DNA of 64,000 nt from Zonotrichia leucophrys gambelii (lineage: Eukaryota; Chordata; Aves; Passeriformes; Passerellidae). Both the position numbers and the translations under genes were made by a program. The notes beneath the pieces are model-generated. The model was given only the letters and a program-made list of their open reading frames with translations. It was not told the DNA's origin and ran no database searches. Every line of letters starts with the position of its first letter. Positions within the stretch are counted from its first letter, which is position 1. The stretch is from contig NC_088169.1 in the NCBI RefSeq assembly GCF_028769735.1, forward strand, positions 47,715,229 through 47,779,228, given 5' to 3'. Shown here piece after piece: positions 35,015 to 47,310 of this stretch.

Positions 35015-38000
35015 TTTACTAAGATTGATAGTCAAACCATCAGTCAGTAATAAGAACAGTATAAACATTTTAAAGCTGATTCATAATGGAAATTATTGTA
35101 GGAGCTGGAGTTACCAATTTCTTCTGTATTAAACTACTATTGATTGTCTTTTTCTGAGGAAATTTAAAGGAAATTACTTGATTATAGTTGGATTTCTACA
35201 GACCTCAGGTTCATTATAAATTCCAATAATTAGATTTGCCATTCCAGAAAAGCAAATGTGGCAAAAGTTAGAAGAAATATGGCATAATGAGCTATATGCT
35301 TATGACCCATCGGAGAGACACAAAACGCCTCAAACTGATGCTTGAGATGTTTCTGACTCTTGTGCTATGCCTCTGACAATGAAGGCTCTTCGGCTGGACT
35401 TCATTTTAATGCTTTTCACAGGAAAGGATTATTTGTTCTTAACAAAAACACTAGAACAAAAATTTTGTTTAGGATCAGTTGACTGTTTCTTGTTTATTTG
35501 GAGAAATTAGGCTGGTAAGTGGGGAAGAAACTTTTCAGTTGGAATAGGCAAAAATTTATAGGTAATCACACTTGAAATAGCAGAAAAATAAGGAAAAAAA
35601 GTGAAACAGTGTTAGATAGAAACAAGCAAAATGTAAAACTGGAATACAGCTATTTAACTGGAAATTTCAGGGTGACAAAATCATAGTTTGGGAATAATTT
35701 CATGAAACATGTCATTACAGGAAAAGAAAATGGAAAATTTCTTTTTTTCAGTAGGAAACAACCCAAAAAAATAATAGAAAAACCCTATAAAATATTCTCT
35801 TAATACTATAAAATGTTGTTTCATCTATGTAACAATGGTGATTTGATCAGAGTTTTTTTTTACATTTCTTAAGCAATTCATGAATATTTAATAAATCCAT
35901 TTTAAAGGGCACATTAGAATTTTTTTTCCATCTGTTTTTGTTACAGGAAAACAGAGTAAGAATTCTGCTGCTGTTTTTGCACAAGCATTTGTCTGTATCC
36001 TCAGAGTATTATTTCCACTCCAGAAGAGTATGTAAAGAAATTTCCCTCAGTCTCTCAAATGCCAACCTTATTTCATCCTCTAGACCTCTCAGTACACAAA
36101 CTAGTTGAAAACCATGTTTGTTCCAGTTCTTCATCAGAAAAATGGGGATAATGCTTTCCCACTTGAAATACTTGGTTTTGGTAGTTTTTTTATTTCCACC
36201 CCCTCCCAATCATCATCTTTGAGGGGAAAGGATTGTCTCTTATCATTAGAGATACGTGAACTACATTTCTGTGTGAAATGTGAAATACTATATGTGAAAT
36301 ACTTTTCTAACACATATTTACAGTCGGAAAAATATTTTGCTTTGGATAGAACAAGCCCTTTCAGATATCTTTAATCTTCTAAAGTAATTAAAAATTATTA
36401 AATTCAATCAAAATGAAAACTATAAAATCATTTTGTTGGGAATAGATAAATGAGACACCAATTTTCCATGGCTGTTTTAAATGAAACAGTTTTTTAGTAA
36501 ATGCACTAGACCTTATCATATATAGCGTTCAATCACTAATTACTTCTGTTGCTTAAGTATTTATATGAAGATTATCTAGAAAATATAAGTCTGTATAGCT
36601 GTTACTTGTTTATGTAACCTCAGAATACTTGTAAAGAATATAGAAGAGCATTTAAAAAAACTTGCAGTTGTAGTGTTTACTTTTAAAAACTTATAAGTGT
36701 ATGCACATCTTCATAGATACATAGATATTCTGAGTTTTTGTCTTCGATGAGATTTCAAAATACAGTTTAAAACTAGTAGAATGTGCTGAAATCATAGTCA
36801 GACATTATGGGAAAGGTTAGCCCTAGAAGGTGAAAGGATCATTTTCTCACACTGAGAAAAATTTCAAGGGTAGCATTTTAATTACTCTGTGCCCTCTATG
36901 AGTGCTCAAGCTAACAGTACAGGTGGTGTCCACAGGGCAGAAAACAAATCCCCAGACCCTTAGAAATATTCGAGAATATTTTGTTAGAAATAAATGCCAA
37001 TGCTTTCATTGCATTTTTTCTGGAAAAATAAGCTGGGACAGAAATTGGCAAAGTTGAGTGTTGCTGTCTACTTAGATACCATTTCCTAGTTTTATAGACA
37101 AAAGGAAAAGACACAAATCAAAGGCTAGCAGCCAGACTTAAAAAAGAATTAGGTGAGTTTTTGGGCAGCAAGAGCAATAATAATGTTGGGAGTTAAAAGG
37201 TTCAGCTATGACAACATCATCCTTTGGTTTAATGAACACATACAAGAGGTTTAGTTTTGTGTCCTAATTTAAAGTTTGACCCTGAAGCTACAGTAAACTA
37301 CTTTCTTAAGTGCTATAGAGGAATAAAAGTATAGGGACACATATAGAAATGCATACCTATGTTAATAGATAAGAAAAAGACTATGAAAAAATAATAATAC
37401 TAAGAAAAAAAAAAGACCAAGAAAAAACCTACATGTTGTGTTTTTATTGGGGGTTGTTTTTGTACAAGAAAGAAAGAGCAAAAGCCAGGTTTCTTTAAAA
37501 GAAATAGAGCAGAAACGAACCATATTAGACCATGCTCAGAATTCCCCAGAAGACCAATTTTCAAATTATTTACCTTCAAAATCACAGAATTATTGCTTAT
37601 TAAATTTTTGTTGATAAACCAATTACTTTGAAATTAATATATGTCTATGTTTACAGCCCATACTTAGAAAACAAAACACCAAATGACCAAACATAAACAA
37701 CCAGCAATGACCAAACAGATCCTTTATGTGAAATTAAACCACAATCTGTGATTGATGGCCATTAACTTTAACAGGGAGAGGGTGACTTGGGAGTTGGAGC
37801 CATACCTAGCATAACTTTTATTGACTATTCAGGGTGTTGGCAGTGATTAATTACAAGTCAAAAAAAGCACCCACCAGCAATCAAATAACCTGCATTGGTC
37901 TGTTGCTGTAATGCTAGAAAATATTAAGTATTACAGAAATTGCATGTCTTGAGAACTCCCAAGAAGCTGTAACTCCTACAAAAACTATTGTGTTTGGAAT

Positions 38001-41000
38001 GTTTGCCTGATTGAAAGATTAAAGCTTGATAGAGCAAGAACATATAGAAAAAATCAAAACTTAAAATGCAGCTGTCTAAGAGTCAATCAAATAAGACACC
38101 CTGCTGTTTGACAACTTGTAATGCAAAGGAGTGAAAAAGTTCATTGCAATACAAACTATAAAAATATGGGAGAAAAAAGATAATGTTATTTTCAAGTTTA
38201 TTGTAATTTAGGAACTAATTTCTAAGTTATTAAAAAATTCTGATTGACAGAAAAATAAATTCAACATGTTAAAACCAAAAATATCTTTTAATTGAAAAAT
38301 TTTAATAGGAAACCAGCATGTAAAATATTAATTACAAAACTAAATTTCTCTTTATTCTAATTATCTTCTTCGAGTACAACTATTGCATATTTTAAAGGTT
38401 ACGTTGGAAAAGACTGATTCTAGATTATCTTAAACTTTATTTTAAAGAAATTCTTATAGGAAGTCCATCAGATTACTAATGTCAGGCAGTAATGTTTTTC
38501 CTTACAAAATAATTACTCGCAGGCACTTCACCTTAAAATTTCATAGAGTGACACCCTAGTACTTTCAGAATGACCATAATAACTAAACATCTTTAAAATC
38601 TTGCTTATTTAATATTAATTAACTACTCTTTGCTAATTAATGAAATAAAAATGGGTTTTGCATATAAAATCCAGCTGTTATTTCATTTACTTTATCTAGA
38701 AAAATCCAATGATCTGTGCTCCCTCTACTGGCAGTACTGGCAGTGAAAAAGCAATTCTGCAGAAAAAGAACTGTCAGCTAAAGATAACCGAGGCACACAA
38801 AATAATTAGACAGAGAAGAATTTGCCTTTGCACGGGTACACCAGATTACATTTACAACACAGAAAAATCTTCTCTAGTTAGAGAATAAAAATATTAACCT
38901 GGAGACAAATAAGATTTATTTCCAAATATTCTCAAGTGAGAATTAAAGGATATTTTCTTAAACCCAAGGAATTTAGAACTTCTTTCAAGTCACCTTGCAA
39001 ACTGAAAGAGTTTCCTTTCTCCCTGTATTCTCAAATATTGCACATATTTTGTGTAATATCTTGTAGTTCCTACCTGTTATAGTTAAACATACAAATCCAT
39101 GGGGGAGAGATATTTAGGTAATTTTTAAGAAAATATGATATGTAAAAAGATTTATTAAAGATTGAGGAGTATCTTTTGGATATGGCTTTTACTGTACTGA
39201 CAAGCATCGGTTAAAATGACCTCTGGTGCCACTGGCCCAGAACTTGATGACTTATGATCCACACCCTTTACTAAGATTACAGTGAACAAAGAAAGAAATT
39301 AAACTAAATTAACCCTGATCAATGGTAGGTCACAGAGGCAAGACGACAGCAAAGGGAGAGGAAAAAAAGGACTACTACATTTAGATTCTCCATTTAATGG
39401 ACAGATGCAGAAAACAAGAATTCTCTGAAAAATTCAAGTAATCTGAAATCTACTTCTTACCGACTATTTGGAATTGATACCCTTTAATATTTTTATCTGA
39501 AAATACAGCTACAACTGACAGGTACATTGGACATTTAAGAAACTGGGACATCTGGAAGACATCTACAGCACTGAAAAAATTAGTTTCTATGCTGCTGAAA
39601 CACACAACAATACCCCTGCTACAAGCAATCCAAGCCAGTGATACTGGTTACAGCCATAAATCAGTGGCTATTCTCATGCTATATCCAAGAAGAATTGCCA
39701 GAAATTGGCTGGTTTTACATGTTACCATACTCCAACATTAGGCTTGCAATTAGAATACAGGTTCTTGAAGTTCTAGGCTTTTGTTCTAAAAAAGATGAGA
39801 CAGTTACAATAATCTCTTTACAGGCAGAATTGGTGTTATGTAAGGATGAAAAAAATCATCAGCTCTGACTCTGAAAAGTTCATTTTAGGGTAGGAATTTA
39901 CTGTGCACTCTATAGTCAACACAGATGTGGGAAATGGCAGCTCTCCTCTAACCACCTGTCTCTCTGGGGGTATAAACTCTCCTCAGTAATCTGTACTCTG
40001 CAATAAAACATAGCTGGTAAGAGCTATGTTTCCTGGAACAACTCCCATCAACATCTAAAAACTGCAACAGATACTAATGACAGTAACAAACCTGAACAGA
40101 GATGCCTTTGATTGCTGTATTTTCAAATTTTCCATACTCTGATTCTCTGATTAGCTCAGTTTTCAGTATTGGTGAAAAAAGGGGTAGTGCTTTTTCTAGG
40201 CATGAGTTCTGCCCACAGTTCTTGATTGTGTTCCACAGGTGTTTAATGCTGCAGAGGGAGGGAGGAAACTTTCTGCCATGAGGACAGCATTTTGAAAAAG
40301 ATTATTTGCTCACTTCTCTTCCTTCATGCAAATTAATATTTAAATTATATTTCTATCTATTTTATGTAATCCAGAAAGTTTTGAGGATACGTAGTTTTTT
40401 ACATTTTGTTCTTCTCTCCTAAATATGACGTCTCAGCTCACCCTTGATTATATTTTCAGTCAGCTCAAGTCATTGCTATTCTATGGATAGAATTTCCTTT
40501 TATTTTGCATAGAGATCAAATATAGACTATAGCTATTAAGATGCAGTAATGAAACTTAACAAGTTTGGTATATTTTATTAAAACTCAATTTATAATCTAA
40601 TAGCATGAAAAACTTAAAACAGAAATTAAGCTGATTTTCACCTTAAGCAGATAAACTGGTCACCTGCTAGAGTGATTTTCTTTTTCTCTGCTTAATCATT
40701 AATTAATATCAGCTTAATGATTTATTTCACTGACATCTTAATAAATGCAACTGAGTAAAAGGGCATGATCTGCTTAATATATATTATGGATGTCATATGA
40801 TTTTATGCTTATACAGTTAAACTACTTCATGAGTTATTTGCAAAGTTTTAGCATTAAAAGAGTGCAGTAGACACGCTTACCCTTAGATCATTAGGTTTAT
40901 TAATTCATCTCTTATACTAGTTTTCCATTTTTATAAGTATTAAAGGCCTTTTTCAGCTATCACAGGCATTTGTGTCTCCCTCAAATTTCTATCACTATAA

Positions 41001-41129
41001 TTTATTTCTCTATTACAGTTTAATACAATACCCATTGGAAAAAAAATTTTAAAAAGATCTTAAGGTGAAACAAGAGAGGGTCTGACCGGGTATTGGTAAA
41101 AAAAATCCACAAAGAAATAGTTAAGTCAT
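35015..41129. other. Unique AT-rich DNA, no gene seen
   Basis: Six kilobases without a supported gene or interspersed repeat. A TATA-like box, poly(A) signal and hairpin cluster at 39971-40031. Blocks around 38180-38690 and 40560-40900 are rich in TAATTA/ATTAAT-type motifs and might be conserved noncoding DNA, which cannot be judged from one sequence. Open frames are all below 90 codons. Confidence 0.6.
39971..40031 (+). promoter_or_regulatory. TATA-like box, AATAAA and perfect hairpin
   Basis: TATAAA at 39971-39976 is followed by AATAAA at 40002-40007 and a perfect 10 bp hairpin, AAACATAGCT (40006-40015) with its complement at 40022-40031 around a 6-base loop. The compact order is reminiscent of a retroviral R region, but no LTR limits were found. 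Confidence 0.35.
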
Positions 41130-41190
41130 GTAACAGGCTGCCTTGAGGAGTTGTAATTTTCTGTCCTGGGAAGTTTTCAAGTCCCAAAAG
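41130..41190 (+). mobile_element. CR1: Short CR1-like fragment
   Basis: AACAGGCTGCCTTGAGGAGT followed by TCCTGGGAAGTTTTCAAG resembles the CR1 segment with the words CAGGCTGCCC and CCTGGAGGTTTTCAAG. Both sides are lost. Confidence 0.45.
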
Positions 41191-41959
41191 CATGAAACTG
41201 GGCAATATGAACTTAATTAATAGTTGGTGATTTGAGCTTTTATACTGTGGAAATTCTAAACTCTTTTTCAAAATGAAGTATTTATTCAATCAGTGTTTTT
41301 TCTTATAAAGACAACTTTGATTAAAATACATTAGTAACGATGAATGATGAGATAATATACTGAAAGCAGAGACAGAGTTATTTTTGATTTACCAAACAGA
41401 TATAGCAAAGGTGGATGAATGGTGTAACATATTCTTCAATGAGAATATTATTAATAAATCTGTTATTGTTCTATTTGTTAATTAAATATTAATACCCGTT
41501 CTTAAAATATAACACTTCAGCCACTTTAAACTATGAATTAGAATAAATGGTGAGACATTATTTCCCCCTCAGAATCTTCAAATTGCTCTTTTACATTTTT
41601 CTTTGTTTTTTTCTTCAGGTTTTTCTAAACACAGCTGTACTTTTAAGGTCTTTCAAACATAACTTTTTGGCTGTCACTGCATAATATGTAAGTTTAGTTT
41701 GTTGCAACAGCAGTTTTCAGCCTTGGGAAGATATGATTCTAAAGGTATGAGTTTTCAAAATACAGGTTAGAGAAATATAATTTCACCAAGAGTTTGTTTC
41801 AGTTTTGGGGTGAAATAGGTCCCCTGGATATAGATCAAAGCAAAGCTTTTTCAATTTGCTATTACTATGTCTTTCTCAGTACTCCTATGTCATATACAAG
41901 TATCAGGACTTGGATTATTCACAGTCATGCACTGCAGCATTGCATGGGTTTGTTTTGAC

Positions 41960-42450
41960 CACGTACAGGACCCAGCAGTTCACCTTGTTGAACACCCTGC
42001 GACTGATCTCAGCCCATTGATCCATCCTGTCCAGATCCCAGAGTCTTCCTTTCCTCAAACAGCTCAGCACTCCCACTCAACTTGGTGTTATCTGCAAGCT
42101 GACTCAGTGTGCACTAAATCCTCTTGTCCAAATCATTGATAGAGATATTAACCAGGACTGGTGCCAGTACTGAGTCCTGGGGAACACTTGTGACTGGCCA
42201 CCAGCTGGATGTAACTCCATTCACCATCAAGAGTTCAGCTTGGCCATCTGGCCAGTTTTTCCCCCAGTCAAGGCCGCACCTGCCTAAGTTGCGAGTAGCC
42301 AGTTCCTCCAGGAGGATGCCATGGGAAATAGCGTAAAAGACTTTACCAAATTTCAAGTTAGCAACATCCACATCCTTTCCCTCATCCACAAAGCAGGTCA
42401 ATTTTTCATAGGAGATCAGATCCTGGAGCTTCCCATTTAGCTAAGACTGC
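41960..42450 (-). mobile_element. CR1: Older CR1, part downstream of the insertion
   Basis: On the minus strand this is the RT core of a CR1. The frame at 42114-42401 retains decayed forms of the CR1 RT phrases, including [10 protein letters not shown] and V-P-Q-D-S-V-L-A-P. The catalytic box (complement of 42087-42098) reads L-A-D-N instead of F-A-D-D, so it is inactive. The element continues after the inserted CR1 at 43431. It is decayed and lacks its 3' tail. Confidence 0.8.
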
Positions 42451-42514
42451 TAGTAAGTGATTGAAAGCATTTACTGTGAAAGTGTCTAAAGGCATGTCAT
42501 TAGTAGCATCACTA

Positions 42515-43430
42515 AGAATTCATTACTAGGCCAAGAACTTTTTAACTTAGTTATCAATGACTTCGGTGAAGGGTTTAGATGCCTCCTCAGCATGTTCACT
42601 GATGGCACAAACCTGGGAGCAGTGGCCAGTACCCCAGATGGTTGTGCAGCCCTTCAGAGGGGCTTCAGCAGTATGGAAAGATCAGCAGTCTAAAGTTCAA
42701 CAAAGGCAAATGCAGGACCCTGTACTTGGACAAGAAAAATCCCATGCACCAGTACAGGCTGGAGATTGACCTGGAAAGCAGCTCTGCGAAGAAGGACCTT
42801 AGTGTCCTTCTAACAAGGAGTCTGTGTCCTTGGGGCCAACAAGGTTAATGGGATTCTGACAGATCCATGCATTAGGAAGAACATTGCAATCCTGTCCCTC
42901 TACTTGGGCCTGGTGAGGCCTAAGTTCTGGGTCCAGTTCTGTAGTATCAGAGAGATACAGAGCTTCTGAAGCAGCTCCAGCAGAGTGCTGCAAAGGGTTT
43001 AAGGGACAGGAGCATCTCTCTTATGAGGAAAGGCTCAGGGAGCTGGGCCTTTTCAGCCTTATGAAGAGGTGACTGAGAGGGGACCTCATCAATGTCTATA
43101 AGGATATAAAGGGAGGTGCCAAGAGGATGGGTCCAGGCTCTTCTTGGTGGTGGCAATCAATAGGACAACAGACAATGGGCAGAGGCTGATGCCCAGGAAA
43201 TTCCATCTGAACATGAGGAAGAGCTTCTTTACTGTGTGAGTGACCGCCCACTGGAACAGATTGTCCAGACATGTTGTGGAACTTCCCTCACTTGAGAGAT
43301 TCAAGAACCATGAGGATGCAATCCTATGTCATATACTCTAAGACATCCCTGCTTGAGCAAGGAGATCAGATCAAATGATCCACTGTGGTACCTTCCAACC
43401 TGACCCACTCTGTGACACTGTGAAATCAGC
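42515..43430 (+). mobile_element. CR1: CR1 inserted in the older CR1
   Basis: A plus-strand CR1 covers RT to 3' tail. It starts at the I-N-D-F region just before the catalytic box, which is F-T-D-G (42595-42606) instead of F-A-D-D. Later landmarks are GCAAATGCAGGACCCTGTAC, CAGGGAGCTGGGCCTTTTCA, a GAGGGGACCTCAT motif, CATGAGGAAGAGCTTCTTTA, and a decayed tail ACTCTGTGACACTGTGAAAT at the end. Stops and shifts break the frame. The flanks on both sides are minus-strand CR1. Confidence 0.85.
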
Positions 43431-43768
43431 TCAGTGAGTGCTTCTACCAGCCCCTCAGTACTCTCAGGTGGATCTCTTCCCATCCCACCAACTTGTATGT
43501 CCCTAAGTGGTACAACAGCTTATCGGCCATTTCTTATTGGATTACAGGGGCTTCATTCTGCTTCCAGTCCTTGTCTTTCAGCTCAGGGGGCTGGGTACCC
43601 AGTGAAGAACTGATCTTACTATTAAAGACTGAGATAAAGAAGGCATTTAGCACCTCAGTCTTCTTCTCATTCTTTGTCACTACACCCCCACTGCATCAAA
43701 TAATGGATTTTTTGCTTATGTATTTATAAAGCCTTTTTTAATTCTCTTTTAAAGTAGCAAGATAATGG
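43431..43768 (-). mobile_element. CR1: Older CR1, part upstream of the insertion
   Basis: The plus strand reads AAGACTGAGATAAAGAAGGC, then CACCTCAGTCTTCTTCTC and later CTGCATCAAATAATGGA, antisense to the CR1 linker upstream of RT; compare about 1500-1610 in the first CR1. Relative to that copy about 250 bp are missing between the two parts of this older element, so the insertion came with a deletion or one followed. Confidence 0.75.
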
Positions 43769-45059
43769 TAATGTATGATCATTATAGGAAAGTGGTAATG
43801 AAAAACAAGTCAATAAATTTAATATTCATTACCTTTAAGATAGGTAGGTTAATTTAAGCAATCATCTGCAGCCAAATACTGCAACCTAGATCTATTAACT
43901 CACTCAAAACCAGATAGGATGGGTAAGCAAATTTGAAATACTGAAATACTGGGTTGCAAGAAAGAAAAATTAAAAATCTATTCAAAATAAGGGAAATAGT
44001 GAAGATGTAAATGTACAAAATCAAACAAAAAACCAAACCACTCCTTATGTTAAAAAAATCCAAACCTGAACAAGTCAAATGAAATGAAGAGTTTTCTCCT
44101 CCTCAAACACTTTATCAAATCATGTCTACTGTTGGCTAAATCTTGATATAACATAGGATTTTGTGATTGGGAATGTTACTTAATTTCTTTGCATCTTTCC
44201 ATTCAGAAATTGCTTCAGAGTCTCAAGAACTGAAGTGTGAGAAGTATTGGAAATCTAAGATATATCAAGAGGAAAGTATCTGACTGACAGATTGCCAGGT
44301 CGAGTGAATGGAAAAAAAGAGAACTTCAAGTGGAGATTTGCTTTTATTCACTGATGCTCGACCCAGTTTCTCTAGTTCATGATAACAATATCCAAATATA
44401 ATGTTGTGATATAGTGATATAGACTATTTACATTTCAGCCACTAACAGTGGTCTCAAAAAAATGATTTCCCACTGCTGAGACCTGATTGTGCAATAAGGT
44501 GATTTTGCTAAATGAAGAACAGCACAGGAGCTGTTTTATGACTGAGAAATCACTAACTGCCAGTCTCAACATCTTGTCTGGAATAGTGAAGGAAGACTAA
44601 AGAATCGTCTCTTAGATAACATATCTTCTGCCAGTTTTCCTATTTTTGTAATTGCAAGTACTCACCTAATCTCCATTGTCTTTTAGTAAATCACCAAAAA
44701 ACCCCTTCAAAGTACCACCACCACCAACAACAACAACAGCCCAAGAAAAAACAACCCAAAACCAAACTCCCAAACAAACAAAACTAAGTTTATCCCAAGA
44801 AGTATTAGGATGAAATGAAAAAAACCCCACTATTATTTTATCATAGTATGCTGTAGTTCTGTAATGGTGTAAGTACAATTTAATATCATTTCCTGAAAAG
44901 CTGCTAACATAGTTAACCCAAGGGAGCATAATCCTCTCTAAGAGAGAGTTTTATGAATGTTTGCAAATATCAGTCTGCTCTTTAGCTGGTTTTTGTTTGT
45001 TTTCCTTTTACAAACAGAAGCTGCAGAAGTACTCTCAGGACTGAATCGATTAAAGAGCT
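43769..45059. other. Unique AT-rich DNA, no gene seen
   Basis: Contains a (ACC)n/(AAC)n/CAAA simple repeat at 44714-44782. No exon or interspersed repeat recognised. Confidence 0.6.
44714..44782. repeat. ACC/AAC/CAAA simple repeat
   Basis: Four ACC units are followed by four AAC units and then a CAAA-type tract. Confidence 0.85.
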
Positions 45060-45165
45060 GCAGCTCTTGATCTGTGAAGAGAGAGTGAGGGATCAAGGCT
45101 TGTTCGGCCTGGAGAAGAGAATTCGATTTTACAGAGAGGATGGCACGTTGCACCTTTCTTTGTAA
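45060..45165 (+). mobile_element. CR1: Short CR1 fragment
   Basis: GCTTGTTCGGCCTGGAGAAG is the conserved CR1 L-F-S-L-E-K region, preceded by a decayed GAGGCTGAGGGA-like motif. The rest of the element is absent. Confidence 0.6.
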
Positions 45166-46242
45166 ATAAAGGTTTGTCAAGATTCAAGCTTGAGTACTGG
45201 CTCACAACTGCCTTTACTATTCACTTATTGACATGAACCTCATGGCTCCAGCTTGCACCAGCTAGTATTCTCCTAAACAAAACTCAATACAGTTCAGGAA
45301 ATAGCAGAGAACATAACCTGGTATACAACGTGTCTTTCACCACTCTAGCTGAAGGGATAAAGGAGAATTTTTCTGTAAGGACATGAGCCATCCAATGTCA
45401 GCAGTCCTCAGACAAAGAAACCCCCCTTGTGTATAAAGTTTATGTGCAATGATGTACCCATAGATCTATTTTCCTCCTTCATGAGCTCTTTAATTTTTGA
45501 TACCTTGGTGTATTAAGGAATCCTAAATAAAATTGTCTTATAACAGCAGTGTGTATTTAATATATATGTTCTCCTTGAAACTTCAACTGGGTTTTGAAAG
45601 AGACTGCAGCTCTTTCAATCAAGAATGATCTCATATGCTCATGGGTATTTCATTTCTCATCATAACCATGTAACTGGAATATAAGATCTTCAGGGATTCA
45701 TGTACTAGAAAATTATGAAACAGCCTGTCAAAACAGAAAAGCTTTCCTCTTTAGAGTGCTTTTGTTGCATCCATTACTTTTTATTCCAATTAACTTAGCT
45801 GTAGAAGACTTACTTATATCAAGTTCTCAAACATTTTCAATCTTGTCTCTTTTTTCTTGTCATGTGGGTTCTGTGGGCTAACTGTGGTTTGTGTATCTCT
45901 ATGTGGGCTCTTTGCCCTATCTGTTAAGTAACTCTGTGATCTCCTTGTTCATTCTTTGATCCATTAAAAGAGTTGATGTCTCTTTTAAAACCCAGTTTAT
46001 GTTTCAAGGAGGACACTGACCTTTACATGAAAAACTTTTTAACCAATTTCAAGCAGAAAATAGCAATTTGAGGGGCTCTACTTCTATATAGAGGAAGCTC
46101 AGGAAAATAACAGGGGTTCAGAATATAAGTGTCACTTTAGAAAATTAACCATTTCCAAAATAATAGAAATAGAGTTACTAATAATTTAAGACTTCTAGAG
46201 ACACTTGGTTACTGCTGTGACTTCTACCAGCACAACCACTGC
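45166..46242. other. Unique DNA, no gene seen
   Basis: No repeat or exon recognised. Contains a perfect 9 bp hairpin at 45594-45618 (TTGAAAGAG and its complement with a 7-base loop). Confidence 0.6.
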
Positions 46243-46770
46243 TGTGTTGGGTTGGCCAGCTGCCAGATTCCATTTACCTGCTCTCTCACTCCCCCTCCCT
46301 GACAGGACACAGGGGAGAAAATAAGATGTAAATACACGTGGGTTGAGATTAAGACAAGGAGACCAACTGTCACAGGCAAATCAGACTGGATTTGGAGAAT
46401 TTTTTTTTAATTGCTGATTAAAATATATTAAGATAGTGAGGAACACAGACTGAAATACTGTCACCCCACCCTCCCTTTTTCTCAGGCTCAACTTTACTCC
46501 TTCATTCCTAACTCCTCCACCTTCCCTTTTCCCAGGCAGCAGATGGAAATGGAGACTGGGGGGTGGGGGCTGTAGCCAAGCCATAACTGTCCCTCTCTGC
46601 AGCTTCCTCAGCATGTGCTGCAGCACTTGTCAGGAAAATCTGCTCCAGCATGCATTCTCTGCAGGTCAGAGTCCCTTCAGGAAACATTTACCTGCTCCAT
46701 AATGGGAAACTACACAGGCTACAACGTGTTTGTCTGCTCTGGTGTTGTCTTCCCCGAGGCTGCAAGGGAA
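46243..46770 (-). mobile_element. Avian ERV LTR, partial
   Basis: The plus strand begins TGTGTTGGGTTGGCCAGCTG, the complement of an LTR 3' end, and continues with CTCTCACTCCCCCTCCCTG, then ACACGTGGGTTGAGATTAAG and GTCACAGGCAAATCAGACT. From about 46570 the spaced CTGCTCCA motifs of the U3 minisatellite appear. The TATA side and U3 start are missing or unrecognisable beyond about 46770. Same family as 5575-6298, opposite strand. Confidence 0.7.
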
Positions 46771-47310
46771 TCACATAGACAAAAGCAGCGGTGGAGGTGC
46801 GTAGCAGGAACAGAGGCATTTAGTATTAGTGCCAGGCAAAACGTTCTAGGGGCTTTGCTTGCACTCTAAAAAGCTCTTGTCATTCTGGTGACTTAGTAGA
46901 TACTGTGGGGATGGTGAACTGTATGTGGTGCAGCTTGGGGTGGTGATTGGATTTCCTCTTCAAGCTACAGAAAATATTTATGAAAATCTTCTTATTCTAC
47001 ACTGATTAAGATTCTAACTAATGTATGGTAACCAAAGATAGATGGGAAGAAAGTTTCCTTAGAAGCTAGAAAAGGATGTGATGGCTTATTTGGATTTTTC
47101 ATCTCTATGTAGCAGAGAGCGAATGAGGATGTTGCAGCATGGGGAAAAGGGACTAGCAATATAACATATCAAGAATCAAACTTACTGCTTAGAACTAGGG
47201 AGAAAATACATACCAGTACTTGAATAAGTGTTGTTATTTTACTACTATGGAATTGTGTTTATTCTCTGCAGCAGTTCTTTTATCAAATTAAACTTTCATT
47301 TTATGCATTA
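46771..47310. other. Unique DNA, no gene seen
   Basis: Possibly includes a decayed remainder of the adjacent LTR in the first 100 bp. Nothing else recognised. Confidence 0.5.
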
